Assembly: GCA_046328115.1 (NCBI GenBank)
Contig: JAXLXE010000001.1
Span: 1,736,001-1,800,000, forward strand
Source: JAXLXE01 sp046328115
Lineage (GTDB): Bacteria; Chloroflexota; UBA6077; JACCZL01
Length of the DNA: 64,000 nt
Direction: 5' to 3'
Position numbers and translations under genes: made by a program. Positions 16,416 through 24,958 of the stretch are shown piece by piece (the stretch's first letter is position 1; every line of letters starts with the position of its first letter). The notes under the pieces were generated by a model, which ran no database searches, was not told the origin of the DNA, and saw nothing but the letters and a program-made list of their open reading frames with translations.

Positions 16416-17996
16416 TCACAGGGGAATGTTGCCGTGCTTCTTCGGCGGATTTGCATCTCGCTTGGTGCGCACGGTCTCCAGCGCGCTCACGAGGCGAGCG
16501 CGGGTCTCGCGGGGTAGGATCACCTCATCCAGGTATCCTCGAGCCGCCGCCGCGTACGGGTTTGCAAATCGTTCGCGGTACTCGGCCGTCAGTCGTGCGC
16601 GGGTAGCCTCCGGGTCCTCCGCGGCGGCGATCTCCTGGCGGTACAGCACGTTCACGGCGCCCTCCGGACCCATCACCGCAATCTCCGCCGTGGGCCAGGC
16701 CAGATTCACGTCTCCGCGAATGTGCTTGCTGGACATGACGTCATACGCGCCGCCGTATGCCTTGCGCGTGATCACGGTGAGCTTGGGCACCGTTGCCTCA
16801 CAGTACGCGTACAGCAGCTTGGCGCCGTGTCGAATGATCCCCCCGTGCTCCTGACCCACGCCTGGCAAGAAGCCCGGCACGTCCACGAACGTGACCAGTG
16901 GGATGTTGAAGCAGTCACAGAACCTGACGAACCGCGCCGCCTTCACGGAAGCGTTGATGTCCAGCACCCCGGCCAGCACGCTCGGCTGCTGCGCGACCAC
17001 GCCCACGGGCCGACCATTGAGTCTGGCGAAGCCCACGATGATGTTCCGAGCGAACTCCGGCATCACCTCCATCAGGTCTTCGTTGTCGACCACCGCCTTG
17101 ATGACGCGGGTCATGTCGTAGGGGCGCGTGGGCTCGTCCGGAATGACCGTGTCAAGCTCCGGAACCAGACGGTCCGGCGGATCGTCGGAGCTGACTCGCG
17201 GCGGATCGTCCACGTTGTTGGACGGCAGGAAGCTCAGCAGCCTGCGCACATCGTTGATGCACCCAACCTCGTCGTCAGCGGCGAAGTGCGCCACACCGCT
17301 TGTCCCATTGTGGGTGTCCGCGCCGCCAAGCTGCTCGAAGTCAACCACTTCATGCGTAACCGTTCTCACCACGTCCGGCCCCGTCACAAACATGAAGGAG
17401 GTACCGCGCACCATGAAGGTGAAGTCCGTGATGGCCGGCGAGTAGACCGCGCCGCCGGCGCAGGGGCCCAAGACTGCGCTGATCTGCGGGATCACGCCGG
17501 ACGCGAGCGTGTTACGCAGGAAGATCTCCGCGTACGCGCCCAGGCTGGCCACGCCCTCCTGAATCCGGGCGCCGCCTGAGTCGTTCAGGCCTACCACAGG
17601 CATCCCGCTCTTGACCGCCAGGTCCATGACCTTGCAGATTTTGGCGCCGTACGTCTCAGACAAGGACCCGCCAAACACCGTGAAATCCTGGGAGAACACC
17701 GCCACAGGACGGCCGTCCACCCGCCCCCAACCGGTCACCACGCCGTCCCCCAGGTACTTCTCGTCCGCAAGCCCGAAGTCAGTGGCGCGATGCACCACCA
17801 TGGCGTCAAGCTCCTGGAACGTCCCTGGATCGAGCAGCAGATCGATCCGCTCGCGCGCGGTGAGTTTCCCGCGGGCGTGCTGCGCCTCAATGCGGCGCGC
17901 GCCACCGCCGAGCAACGCCACCCGCCGCTGCTCCTCCAGATAGGCCAGCTTGGCGGCGGTGGTTCCGCTGGCGGTGTGACCCCCTGTGGCGTCCAT
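16416..17996 (-). CDS. pccB: Acyl-CoA carboxylase carboxyltransferase (propionyl-CoA carboxylase beta-like)
   Basis: 526 aa, full length for one-chain carboxyltransferases. It moves the carboxyl group from biotin to propionyl- or acetyl-CoA. Seen: NDSGGARIQEGVASL and the oxyanion-hole AVLGPCAGGAVYSPA in the N-domain, GGADTHNGTSGVAHF, and in the C-domain VPGFLPGVGQEHGGIIRHGA and RKAYGGAYDVMSSK. These match PccB/MmdA-type proteins; propionyl-CoA specificity is inferred from resemblance and from the mutase nearby. Its ATG shares one base with the stop of asnB (TGATG at 17996), so the two are coupled. Confidence 0.92.
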   Translation of the reverse strand: MDATGGHTASGTTAAKLAYLEEQRRVALLGGGARRIEAQHARGKLTARERIDLLLDPGTFQELDAMVVHRATDFGLADEKYLGDGVVTGWGRVDGRPVAVFSQDFTVFGGSLSETYGAKICKVMDLAVKSGMPVVGLNDSGGARIQEGVASLGAYAEIFLRNTLASGVIPQISAVLGPCAGGAVYSPAITDFTFMVRGTSFMFVTGPDVVRTVTHEVVDFEQLGGADTHNGTSGVAHFAADDEVGCINDVRRLLSFLPSNNVDDPPRVSSDDPPDRLVPELDTVIPDEPTRPYDMTRVIKAVVDNEDLMEVMPEFARNIIVGFARLNGRPVGVVAQQPSVLAGVLDINASVKAARFVRFCDCFNIPLVTFVDVPGFLPGVGQEHGGIIRHGAKLLYAYCEATVPKLTVITRKAYGGAYDVMSSKHIRGDVNLAWPTAEIAVMGPEGAVNVLYRQEIAAAEDPEATRARLTAEYRERFANPYAAAARGYLDEVILPRETRARLVSALETVRTKRDANPPKKHGNIPL

Positions 17997-19939
17997 CAGG
18001 CGCCCGCCGTGGCCAGCGCGGACGGTTGCGCAACGCCAGGTCCACCGCGATCAGCCAGGAATCGAGCATGCCAGAGCTGGAACATGACGAGCGTCCAGAG
18101 CGGCTTTCGATGGTCCATCCGACCGTCAAGGTGTTCGCGCACCAGGCGGCCGACCTGCGCGGGATCAAACAGCCCCTGTCGGCGCAGGTGGTCGTCAGAC
18201 AGTACATCCAGCAGAAGCGGCCGCAGCGTGGTGCGCAGCGTGGCGGCTACTGGGAAGTTGAATCCCTTCTTCCGTCGATTCACGATGGACGCGGGCAGCA
18301 GATCCGCCACCGCCCGCTTCAGAAGGTACTTCGTCTCCAGGCCGCGGACTTTGTACCGGCTTGGCAGCCCCGCCATGAAGTCCACCAGTACGCGATTGAG
18401 GAGCGGCACCCTGGTCTCCAGCGAGCACGCCATGCTGGCGCGGTCGGTCTTCACCAGGATGTCATTCTCCAGATACATCTTGGTGTCCAGGTACAGGACT
18501 TCGTCGAGGGGATCGGACTTGCCCAACTGGCTCAAGTGTTCGTCAAGGACCGCGAAAGCGTCGCGACCGCGGACCTCAGCACGCATAGCCGGCACCAACA
18601 GCAAGTCGGCCGCGGCCGGCGCCAGAGACCCCATCCAGACATGGTGGCGCTGCGCCCGCGAGTAGCTCATCCCCGCGAAAAATCGCCGCAGCTTGAAGTC
18701 CAGCGAGATGTTCCGGCTATCAGACGGGAGCCGGTCCGCCAGCGCCCGCGCCGCCGAAAGCACAGGACCGGGCACGTACTCGGCCCAGCGCGCGATCTGA
18801 TGCGCCTGCAGCGTGGGGTATCCCCCGAATACCTCGTCACCGCCCTCGCCGCCCAGTGCCACGGTCACCCGCTCTCGCGCGAACCGCGAGAGTAGGTACG
18901 TGGGCACGATGGATGAGTCTCCCAGCGGCTCGTCCACGATCTCACCCAGCCGCGGCACGAGGTCCGACACGTCGTCCGGCCCAACCATCAGCGTGTGGTG
19001 GGTGCTGCCGATGGAGTCCGCGACGAGCCGCGCGTAGCGCGTCTCGTCAAAAGACGCCTCCTGGAAGCCCACGGAGAACGTCTGGAGCGGCGTCACGCCC
19101 TCCTCTGCCATGGTGGCGGCGATGGTGGAAGAGTCAATCCCGCCGCTTAGCAGCACCCCCAGCGGCACGTCGCTGAGAAGCTCTAGCCGCACCGCCTCTC
19201 TGATCCGCTCGCGGAGCTCGCGGGCAAGCTCCGCTTCGTCCGGCTTCTGGCTGCCGGCGTGCCCATCCAGCTTCAGATCCCAGTACCGGCTGATCCTGAG
19301 GCTGCCGTCCTCAAAGACGGCGCAATGGCCGGGCGGCAGCCGATACACGTCCTTCAGCATGGTACGCGGAGTCGGGACGTACTCGTAAATCAGGTAGTCG
19401 CGCAGCCCCACCGGATCAAGAACTTCGGCTACGCCAGGCACGGCCATCAACGCTTTGAGCTCGGACGCGAATGCCAGCCGTCCGCCTGACTGCGTGTAGT
19501 ACAGCGGCTTGATACCCATCCGGTCGCGCGCCAGCAGGAGCCGACGGCGGTCCCGCTCCCAGACCGCGATCGCGAACATGCCGTTCAGCCGATCCACCAG
19601 CCCGTCACCCCACGCCGTGTACCCGTGAAGCAACGCTTCGGTGTCACAGTTGGTTCGGAAACGGTAGCCGCGGCTCTCAAGCTCCCGACGGAGCTCCGGA
19701 TAGTTGTAGATCTCACCGTTTTGCGCCACGGTGATGTTGCCGTCCTGGCCGGTCATCGGTTGGTGGCCACCGGCCAGGTCCACGATGCTCAGCCGTCGCG
19801 CGCCAATGGCCACGCCCGGGGCCTCGAACAGGCCCTCGTCATCCGGCCCGCGGTGCACCATCCGCGCGCACATGGCGGCGACCGATGCGCCGTCGCCGGG
19901 ACGGCCGTCGGCGTACGCAACGCCAGCTATGCCACACAT
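17996..19939 (-). CDS. asnB: Asparagine synthase (glutamine-hydrolysing)
   Basis: 647 aa. The class II glutaminase domain starts at Cys2 (MCGIAGVAYADG), the nucleophile exposed after Met removal, with RRLSIVDLAGGHQPM and NGEIYNYPELR. The synthetase domain has the PP-loop VLLSGGIDSSTIAA and ALGGEGGDEVFGGYP. It makes asparagine from aspartate, ATP and glutamine; homologues of this length also amidate other carboxylates, for example in cell-surface polymer synthesis. It is the first gene of the operon with the acyl-CoA carboxylase, overlapping pccB by one base, an unexpected partner. The Cys2 requirement fixes the start. Confidence 0.92.
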   Translation of the reverse strand: MCGIAGVAYADGRPGDGASVAAMCARMVHRGPDDEGLFEAPGVAIGARRLSIVDLAGGHQPMTGQDGNITVAQNGEIYNYPELRRELESRGYRFRTNCDTEALLHGYTAWGDGLVDRLNGMFAIAVWERDRRRLLLARDRMGIKPLYYTQSGGRLAFASELKALMAVPGVAEVLDPVGLRDYLIYEYVPTPRTMLKDVYRLPPGHCAVFEDGSLRISRYWDLKLDGHAGSQKPDEAELARELRERIREAVRLELLSDVPLGVLLSGGIDSSTIAATMAEEGVTPLQTFSVGFQEASFDETRYARLVADSIGSTHHTLMVGPDDVSDLVPRLGEIVDEPLGDSSIVPTYLLSRFARERVTVALGGEGGDEVFGGYPTLQAHQIARWAEYVPGPVLSAARALADRLPSDSRNISLDFKLRRFFAGMSYSRAQRHHVWMGSLAPAAADLLLVPAMRAEVRGRDAFAVLDEHLSQLGKSDPLDEVLYLDTKMYLENDILVKTDRASMACSLETRVPLLNRVLVDFMAGLPSRYKVRGLETKYLLKRAVADLLPASIVNRRKKGFNFPVAATLRTTLRPLLLDVLSDDHLRRQGLFDPAQVGRLVREHLDGRMDHRKPLWTLVMFQLWHARFLADRGGPGVAQPSALATAGA

Positions 19940-20066
19940 CTAGCCACACATCTACCTGGGACGCAGCAGCAAGAACACCGTATCGATCCGGAACGGCGAT
20001 AGACGGTGCGCCCCGCGCCTGGGGATGCTACCCGCCGCCCTCGCGTAGCGACAACCGACCCGTCGC

Positions 20067-21722
20067 CTATGGCCGCATCACCACGAGAGGCGTGACGTTG
20101 CTATAGACGTGGTACACGCCCACGCGCGCCACGTCCGCTCGCCCGTCCGTGGCCTGGAGCAGCGCGCGAAATTGCTGGTCGCCCCGGGTGTCCCGCGCGA
20201 ACACAAAGGTGGGATTGGCGGTCTGCGCCACCTGGTGGGCGTACGCCGCCCGGCGGTTGAATCCACCCGACCAGACGGAGGGGATGATACGCTCGCTGGA
20301 TTCAAAGGCGATCGGGTACGCCAGCCAGTAGTCCGTGTAAATCCTGGTCTGGTTCTGCTGTGCCAGGTGGCGGATGAGCTCCTGCCGGTTGGCCCGCGTG
20401 CTTTCGCCCGCGTTCGTTGGGAGGGACAGTCTCGGGTCGCTGGTGGCCAGGCTCCACAGATTCAGAAGAAACGCCGCGCCGATCGCACCCCAACCCAACC
20501 ATCGCGCACGGGACGCCAGGGACAGGGCCGCCGCGACGAACAGCGGCACCGCCGAGTACACGGGCAGCGCGTAGCGCGGCTCAGCCCACAGCTCGGCAAA
20601 GCGGCTGACCGCAACGAACGGCGGGATCGCCAGCAGCAGCACGAGGAACGGCGCGGCCGCCCGCTCCCGCACGCCTCCGCCGCGACGGAACAGCGCGGGA
20701 ATCGCCCGCCACTGGGACCACGTTGCCAACAACACAACCAACAGCAGCGCCACCGTCACGGCCGGGATGCTACCCAGGCGCTGAGGCCAGTCCTCGTCCA
20801 GCATCGTCTTTGAGGCGGTGCCCTCCGCCAGACCTACCAGCACGGGTGCACCGTAGCGGGTCAATCCCCAGAGGTTCAGCACCGCGGCACGCGGCGCTAC
20901 GCCGGCCTCCGCGGCTGACGAGAAGGTCCCGGCGCCCTCACGCACCAGGTGGACAATGGCGGGCGAGCACCCCACGGCAAGACCCAGCAAGACCACCGCG
21001 GTCGCTGCCGCGATCCGTCTGCCGGGCACCCGCTCCCGGTACGCCGTTCCGGCTGCCAGGATGGCCCCGGTCACGAGATACACGGCGGCCACCGGGTGCG
21101 TCCAGACCGCCAGTCCGCCGACCACGCCTATCGTTCCGAGCAAGACGGGCCCCGCGCCGCCGGCCATCGTGGCGCGCTGGCACAGGACCAGGAACAGGTG
21201 GCCCAGCGCCAACATCTCCGCGTAGCCCCCGCGAGCCTTGACGCTCCAGACCGCGAAAAACGAGGGCGGAATTGCCAGATACGCGGCGGAGATCAACGCC
21301 ACCGGCCAGCCAAACGCGGCACGGGCGCTGATGAACACCAGCCCGATGTACGCCACGGAGAACGCGGCCGGAACGAGCTTCAGGCTGGTGGCCGAAGGGC
21401 CGAACGCGGCAAATGCGTACGCCGCCGCGATGGACTCCAAACTCCCCGCGTAGTGCTGCTCCCAGTAGAACGCCGGCAGCTCATGGGGTATCTGGAGCGC
21501 CATCAACCCGACGACAGCCTCGTCCGAGTCGATCTCGCCAAACCACGATGTGATCAGCGCGAGCCGTAGACCAAGCGCCAGCAGCAGTAGACCGCCGAAG
21601 GCGACCACAACCCATTCCGGCTCAGCCGTGACCGAGCGGAGCCCGTCGCGACGGGGCGGCGCGATTCTTGGACTCACGGTCGCTTTAGGAGTCTGCCTTG
21701 AGAGTGTCCACGCCGGCCGCAC
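20067..21722 (-). CDS. GT-C family membrane glycosyltransferase-like protein
   Basis: 551 aa with about ten to eleven hydrophobic segments. After a positively charged cytoplasmic tail (about 35 residues) and the first helix comes the acidic motif EIDSDEAVVGLMA, in the first extracytoplasmic loop where GT-C enzymes (PMT/ArnT-like, DPM-dependent) carry their catalytic Asp/Glu; SVKARGGYAEM follows a later helix. Such enzymes move sugars from polyprenyl-phosphate donors to lipids, glycans or proteins outside the membrane. The C-terminal soluble part (about 430-551) has no recognised motif. The first ATG used here is upstream of a plausible GTG start; the N-terminus is uncertain. Donor and acceptor are unknown. 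Confidence 0.7.
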   Translation of the reverse strand: MRPAWTLSRQTPKATVSPRIAPPRRDGLRSVTAEPEWVVVAFGGLLLLALGLRLALITSWFGEIDSDEAVVGLMALQIPHELPAFYWEQHYAGSLESIAAAYAFAAFGPSATSLKLVPAAFSVAYIGLVFISARAAFGWPVALISAAYLAIPPSFFAVWSVKARGGYAEMLALGHLFLVLCQRATMAGGAGPVLLGTIGVVGGLAVWTHPVAAVYLVTGAILAAGTAYRERVPGRRIAAATAVVLLGLAVGCSPAIVHLVREGAGTFSSAAEAGVAPRAAVLNLWGLTRYGAPVLVGLAEGTASKTMLDEDWPQRLGSIPAVTVALLLVVLLATWSQWRAIPALFRRGGGVRERAAAPFLVLLLAIPPFVAVSRFAELWAEPRYALPVYSAVPLFVAAALSLASRARWLGWGAIGAAFLLNLWSLATSDPRLSLPTNAGESTRANRQELIRHLAQQNQTRIYTDYWLAYPIAFESSERIIPSVWSGGFNRRAAYAHQVAQTANPTFVFARDTRGDQQFRALLQATDGRADVARVGVYHVYSNVTPLVVMRP

Positions 21723-21774
21723 GGCTTGACGATAAACGATTCAGCGCCCTGCGCGGTTGGCCGGTACCGCGATC

Positions 21775-23055
21775 CTAGCGTGGGATCGCCGTCACCCCCG
21801 CCTCCCGCTGGCACCCGCGCCCCTGCTCGCGGCACGTCTGGCCCAGGCAGCAGACGGGCGGATCGTACTTGATCCCCATCCCGGTCTGGAAGAGCACCAC
21901 GGTGTCAGCAGGCTTGATGAAGCTGCTGACTCGCAGCTTTTTCGCGGCCGCGTAGGTAGCGCCTCCCTCAGGCGCCGCGTACACCCCCGCCAGACGCCCC
22001 AGCTCGATCTGGGCCTCGCACATATCGGCCTCGCTCACCGTGATGGCAGTGCCCCCGCTGGTCCGAATCGCATCCAGGATCAGGTAGTCGCCGATCGCCA
22101 CCGGTACCCTGAGTCCGGACGCGGTCGTGTGAGCGTTGGGGAACAGCTCGGCATGGCGCTCCCCGCGCTCGTAGGCCGTGACGATCGGCGCGCAACCCTC
22201 CGCCTGGACGGTGACCATGCGCGGGCGCTTGGAGCCAATCAGTCCCATGGCCTCCATCTCGTCGAACGCCTTCCACATGCCCACAATGCCGGTGCCGCCC
22301 CCGGTGGGGTAGATGATCACGTCAGGCAGCTCCCAGCCAAGCTGTTCCGCGATCTCGTAGCCCATCGTCTTCTTCCCCTCCTGGCGGTACGGCTCACGCA
22401 GCGTGGAGACGTCAAACCAGCCGTACTCAGGGGCCAGCTTCCTGACCATGGCGCCACAGTCATTGATGAGTCCGTCAACCAGCGTCACGTTTGCGCCATA
22501 CATGAGACACTCGACGCGATTGGACTCTGGCACGTCACGCGGCATGAAGACGTGCACCTCCATGCCGGCGGCCGCGCCGTAGGCTGAGGCGGCGGAGCCG
22601 GCATTGCCGGCGGACGGTAGCGCTATGGCCCGCACCCCGAGCTCCAGAGCCCGCGATACGGCCGTGGCCATGCCCCGCGCCTTGAACGAGCCGGTGGGGT
22701 TCTTGCCCTCATCCTTGAGCAGTAGCGCCTCACAGCCGATGGCCTGTCCCGCACGCGGTGCGGGCAGCAGCGGGGTCATGCCCTCACCCAGCGACACGAT
22801 GTTTGCCGGATCGCGAACGGGCAGCACCTCCTGATACCGCCACATGTCCCAGCGACGGCCGGCAAGCGCCTCACGCGTGAGCGTCTTGCGAGCCTGCTCA
22901 AGGTCGTAGCGTGCGTAGAGCACCTTCCCAGCGGTGGAAACGGTGTGGAGTGCATCCGCCGCCGCGGTCTCTCCGGTATACGTGCACTCCAGGTGGGTCA
23001 GGCTGCTGGCGCCGGCGGGTACGGCGGGCAATCCAGAAGTAGGCGCTGCTGGCAT
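21775..23055 (-). CDS. thrC: Threonine synthase, with a Cys-rich C-terminal tail
   Basis: 426 aa. It converts O-phosphohomoserine to threonine with PLP. Seen: SLGEGMTPLLPAPR, the PLP lysine Lys125 in KNPTGSFKARG, SAGNAGSAASAYGA, and the phosphate-binding YPTGGGTGIVGMWK. The N-terminal LECTYTG resembles the LxCxxCG start of many threonine synthases but keeps only one Cys. The last 30 residues hold four Cys (402, 403, 408, 415), which is unusual. It belongs to the same pathway as asd (200-1243) but is not linked to it, and no hom or thrB is in the window. Confidence 0.9.
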   Translation of the reverse strand: MPAAPTSGLPAVPAGASSLTHLECTYTGETAAADALHTVSTAGKVLYARYDLEQARKTLTREALAGRRWDMWRYQEVLPVRDPANIVSLGEGMTPLLPAPRAGQAIGCEALLLKDEGKNPTGSFKARGMATAVSRALELGVRAIALPSAGNAGSAASAYGAAAGMEVHVFMPRDVPESNRVECLMYGANVTLVDGLINDCGAMVRKLAPEYGWFDVSTLREPYRQEGKKTMGYEIAEQLGWELPDVIIYPTGGGTGIVGMWKAFDEMEAMGLIGSKRPRMVTVQAEGCAPIVTAYERGERHAELFPNAHTTASGLRVPVAIGDYLILDAIRTSGGTAITVSEADMCEAQIELGRLAGVYAAPEGGATYAAAKKLRVSSFIKPADTVVLFQTGMGIKYDPPVCCLGQTCREQGRGCQREAGVTAIPR

Positions 23056-23146
23056 GGGGACTCTCCGGTGGGTGGCGATCGTCCGCTGGGGACACTAGCC
23101 GAATCGAGAAACCGCCGCGCGGGCTGGGACGTATCATAGCCACGCT

Positions 23147-24427
23147 TTGGATGACGGACGAGCCACCGGCAGGGGCGACGCACCTGGCCGGACCCGGCGA
23201 CTGCCACGATTGGAGCGCTGGCAGCGCGACCAATACGTGCTCACCCTGGTCATCGCCACCACTTTTGTAGGGTTCGATTTCTCCACGGCGCTGGTCCCGC
23301 TGTACATCCGACAGCTTGGCGACTACTCCACCTCGCAGGTGGCATTCTGGTCTGGCGTGGTGATTGGCCTGCCACCAGGAATCAGCGTGATTTCAGGTCC
23401 GTTCTGGGGCGCCTATGCGGATCGCATCGGTCGGAAGACCACTGTAGGGCGCGCCATCGTGATGTACGGCATCACCCAGCTCCTGATCAGCCAGGTCACG
23501 GAGCTCTGGCAGCTCGTGGCGCTGCGCAGCGCCCAGGGCGCCTTTGGCGGCTACCTCGCGCTGGTCATGTCGCTTGCTTTGACCCACGCGCCACGGGAAC
23601 GCTCAGGGCAGGTGATCGGCACACTCCAGCTTGGGCAGTTCATCCCGCTGGCGGTGGGTCCGCCGGTGGGCGGGCTCATCGCCGACACCTTTGGCATTCC
23701 CTCCAGCTTCATGGTTGGGGCCGCGTTCTGCGCCCTCAGCTACTTCCTCTCACTCACCGTGGCCGATGATCGTGACGCCGCCTCGCGCGGCGCTCCCGAT
23801 CGGCGCGCGTCCACCATTGCCTCGTTCCGAACCATCATTGGCACTCCCGGCATGGCGGCGCTTCTGGCCACGCTGTTTCTGGCACAGTTCGTGGAGCGGT
23901 CCTACCTGCCGCTCCTGTCGCTGTTCATGGAGACTCTGGGAGCGCCAACGGAATCGCGCGCGTTCTGGGCTGGCCTGGGTGTGACGGCCGGCGGCGCCGG
24001 CATCGCCGTGTCCGGGTGGGTGTACGGCCGGCTCTCCGGTCGGCTGTCGGCGTCTCGTCTCCTTGTGGTTGCCCTGTGCGCGGGCGCCGTGCTGGCCGTG
24101 CCGGTGGCCGCCGCGACGAGCGTGTCCGGATTCCTGCTTGCACGGGCGGTGATGGCGCTGCTTGCCGGCGGCGCCATAGCGCTGACCTATACGGCGGCCA
24201 CGCACACCGGCCCGCCTGGACGCGATGCGATGACGCTGACGGTGCTGGGATCGATGAATGCGGCCGCGAGCGCGCTCAGCCCGTGGGTGGCGGGATCGCT
24301 CGCGGCGATCAGCATCCGCGGCGTGTTCTCCCTGAATTGCGGCTTGTACGCGGTGGCTGCGCTCCTCGTGGTCCTGGCGCGCCGCCGCGAATCGCGGCGG
24401 CTGGTATCATCGCGCGGGGAGCCATGA
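23147..24427 (+). CDS. MFS transporter
   Basis: 426 aa with twelve predicted membrane helices. Motif A between helices 2 and 3 reads GAYADRIGRKTTVGRA, the best family mark of the major facilitator superfamily (multidrug-efflux-like DHA1 group by general look). The start at 23147 is TTG; the first 25 residues are Arg-rich and the start could lie further in. Substrate unknown. Divergent from thrC, with 91 bases between starts, and followed 24 bases later by the VOC gene. Confidence 0.8.
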   Translation: MDDGRATGRGDAPGRTRRLPRLERWQRDQYVLTLVIATTFVGFDFSTALVPLYIRQLGDYSTSQVAFWSGVVIGLPPGISVISGPFWGAYADRIGRKTTVGRAIVMYGITQLLISQVTELWQLVALRSAQGAFGGYLALVMSLALTHAPRERSGQVIGTLQLGQFIPLAVGPPVGGLIADTFGIPSSFMVGAAFCALSYFLSLTVADDRDAASRGAPDRRASTIASFRTIIGTPGMAALLATLFLAQFVERSYLPLLSLFMETLGAPTESRAFWAGLGVTAGGAGIAVSGWVYGRLSGRLSASRLLVVALCAGAVLAVPVAAATSVSGFLLARAVMALLAGGAIALTYTAATHTGPPGRDAMTLTVLGSMNAAASALSPWVAGSLAAISIRGVFSLNCGLYAVAALLVVLARRRESRRLVSSRGEP

Positions 24428-24451
24428 CTGCTGCGTGACAGGGAGGCGTGA

Positions 24452-24907
24452 ATGACCGTTCTCGGGATCCACCACGCTGGTGTCACCGTCGGCGACATCG
24501 AGCGGGCACTGGGTTTCTACCGTGACCTTCTGGGCCTGGAGCTTCAGGTCATGGTGGACCGCGACGAGGCATCCATCGGCGAGATCGTTGGCTTTCCCAA
24601 CGCCCACCTCCGGATCGCCTACCTCACGGTTCCCGGCCAGGCCACCCGCCTGGAGATCCTCCAGTACATCCGTCCCGTGGGCACTCCGATAGCGTTTCAG
24701 ACCTGCGACCCTGGTACGGGGCACGTGTGCTTCGCGGTGGACGGCATCCACGCGATCGCCGAGCGTCTGCGCGCGGCCGGCGTGGTCATGCGATCGGAGC
24801 ATCCGGTCAAGATCGTCCAGGGGCCCAATCGTGGCGCATACGCCCTGTACGTACGGGACCCGGACGGCAACGCCGTGGAGCTCATCCAACCACCTGCCGC
24901 AACTTGA
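24452..24907 (+). CDS. VOC-superfamily (glyoxalase/methylmalonyl-CoA epimerase-like) metalloenzyme
   Basis: 151 aa with two beta-alpha-beta-beta-beta units. Likely metal ligands: His8 (GIHHAGVTV), Glu68 (RLEILQY), His91 (GTGHVCFAVDGI) and Glu143 (GNAVELIQ), the classic VOC set. Members include methylmalonyl-CoA epimerase, glyoxalase I and ring-cleavage dioxygenases. An epimerase would complete the propionyl-CoA route with the carboxylase and mutase 5-12 kb away, but there is no operon link and the epimerase assignment is inference only. It follows the MFS gene in the same direction. Confidence 0.75.
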   Translation: MTVLGIHHAGVTVGDIERALGFYRDLLGLELQVMVDRDEASIGEIVGFPNAHLRIAYLTVPGQATRLEILQYIRPVGTPIAFQTCDPGTGHVCFAVDGIHAIAERLRAAGVVMRSEHPVKIVQGPNRGAYALYVRDPDGNAVELIQPPAAT

Positions 24908-24958
24908 GACCGCGTCACCCGCACGTTCACCCCGGGGCCGCGGCATCGCCTACCACTG

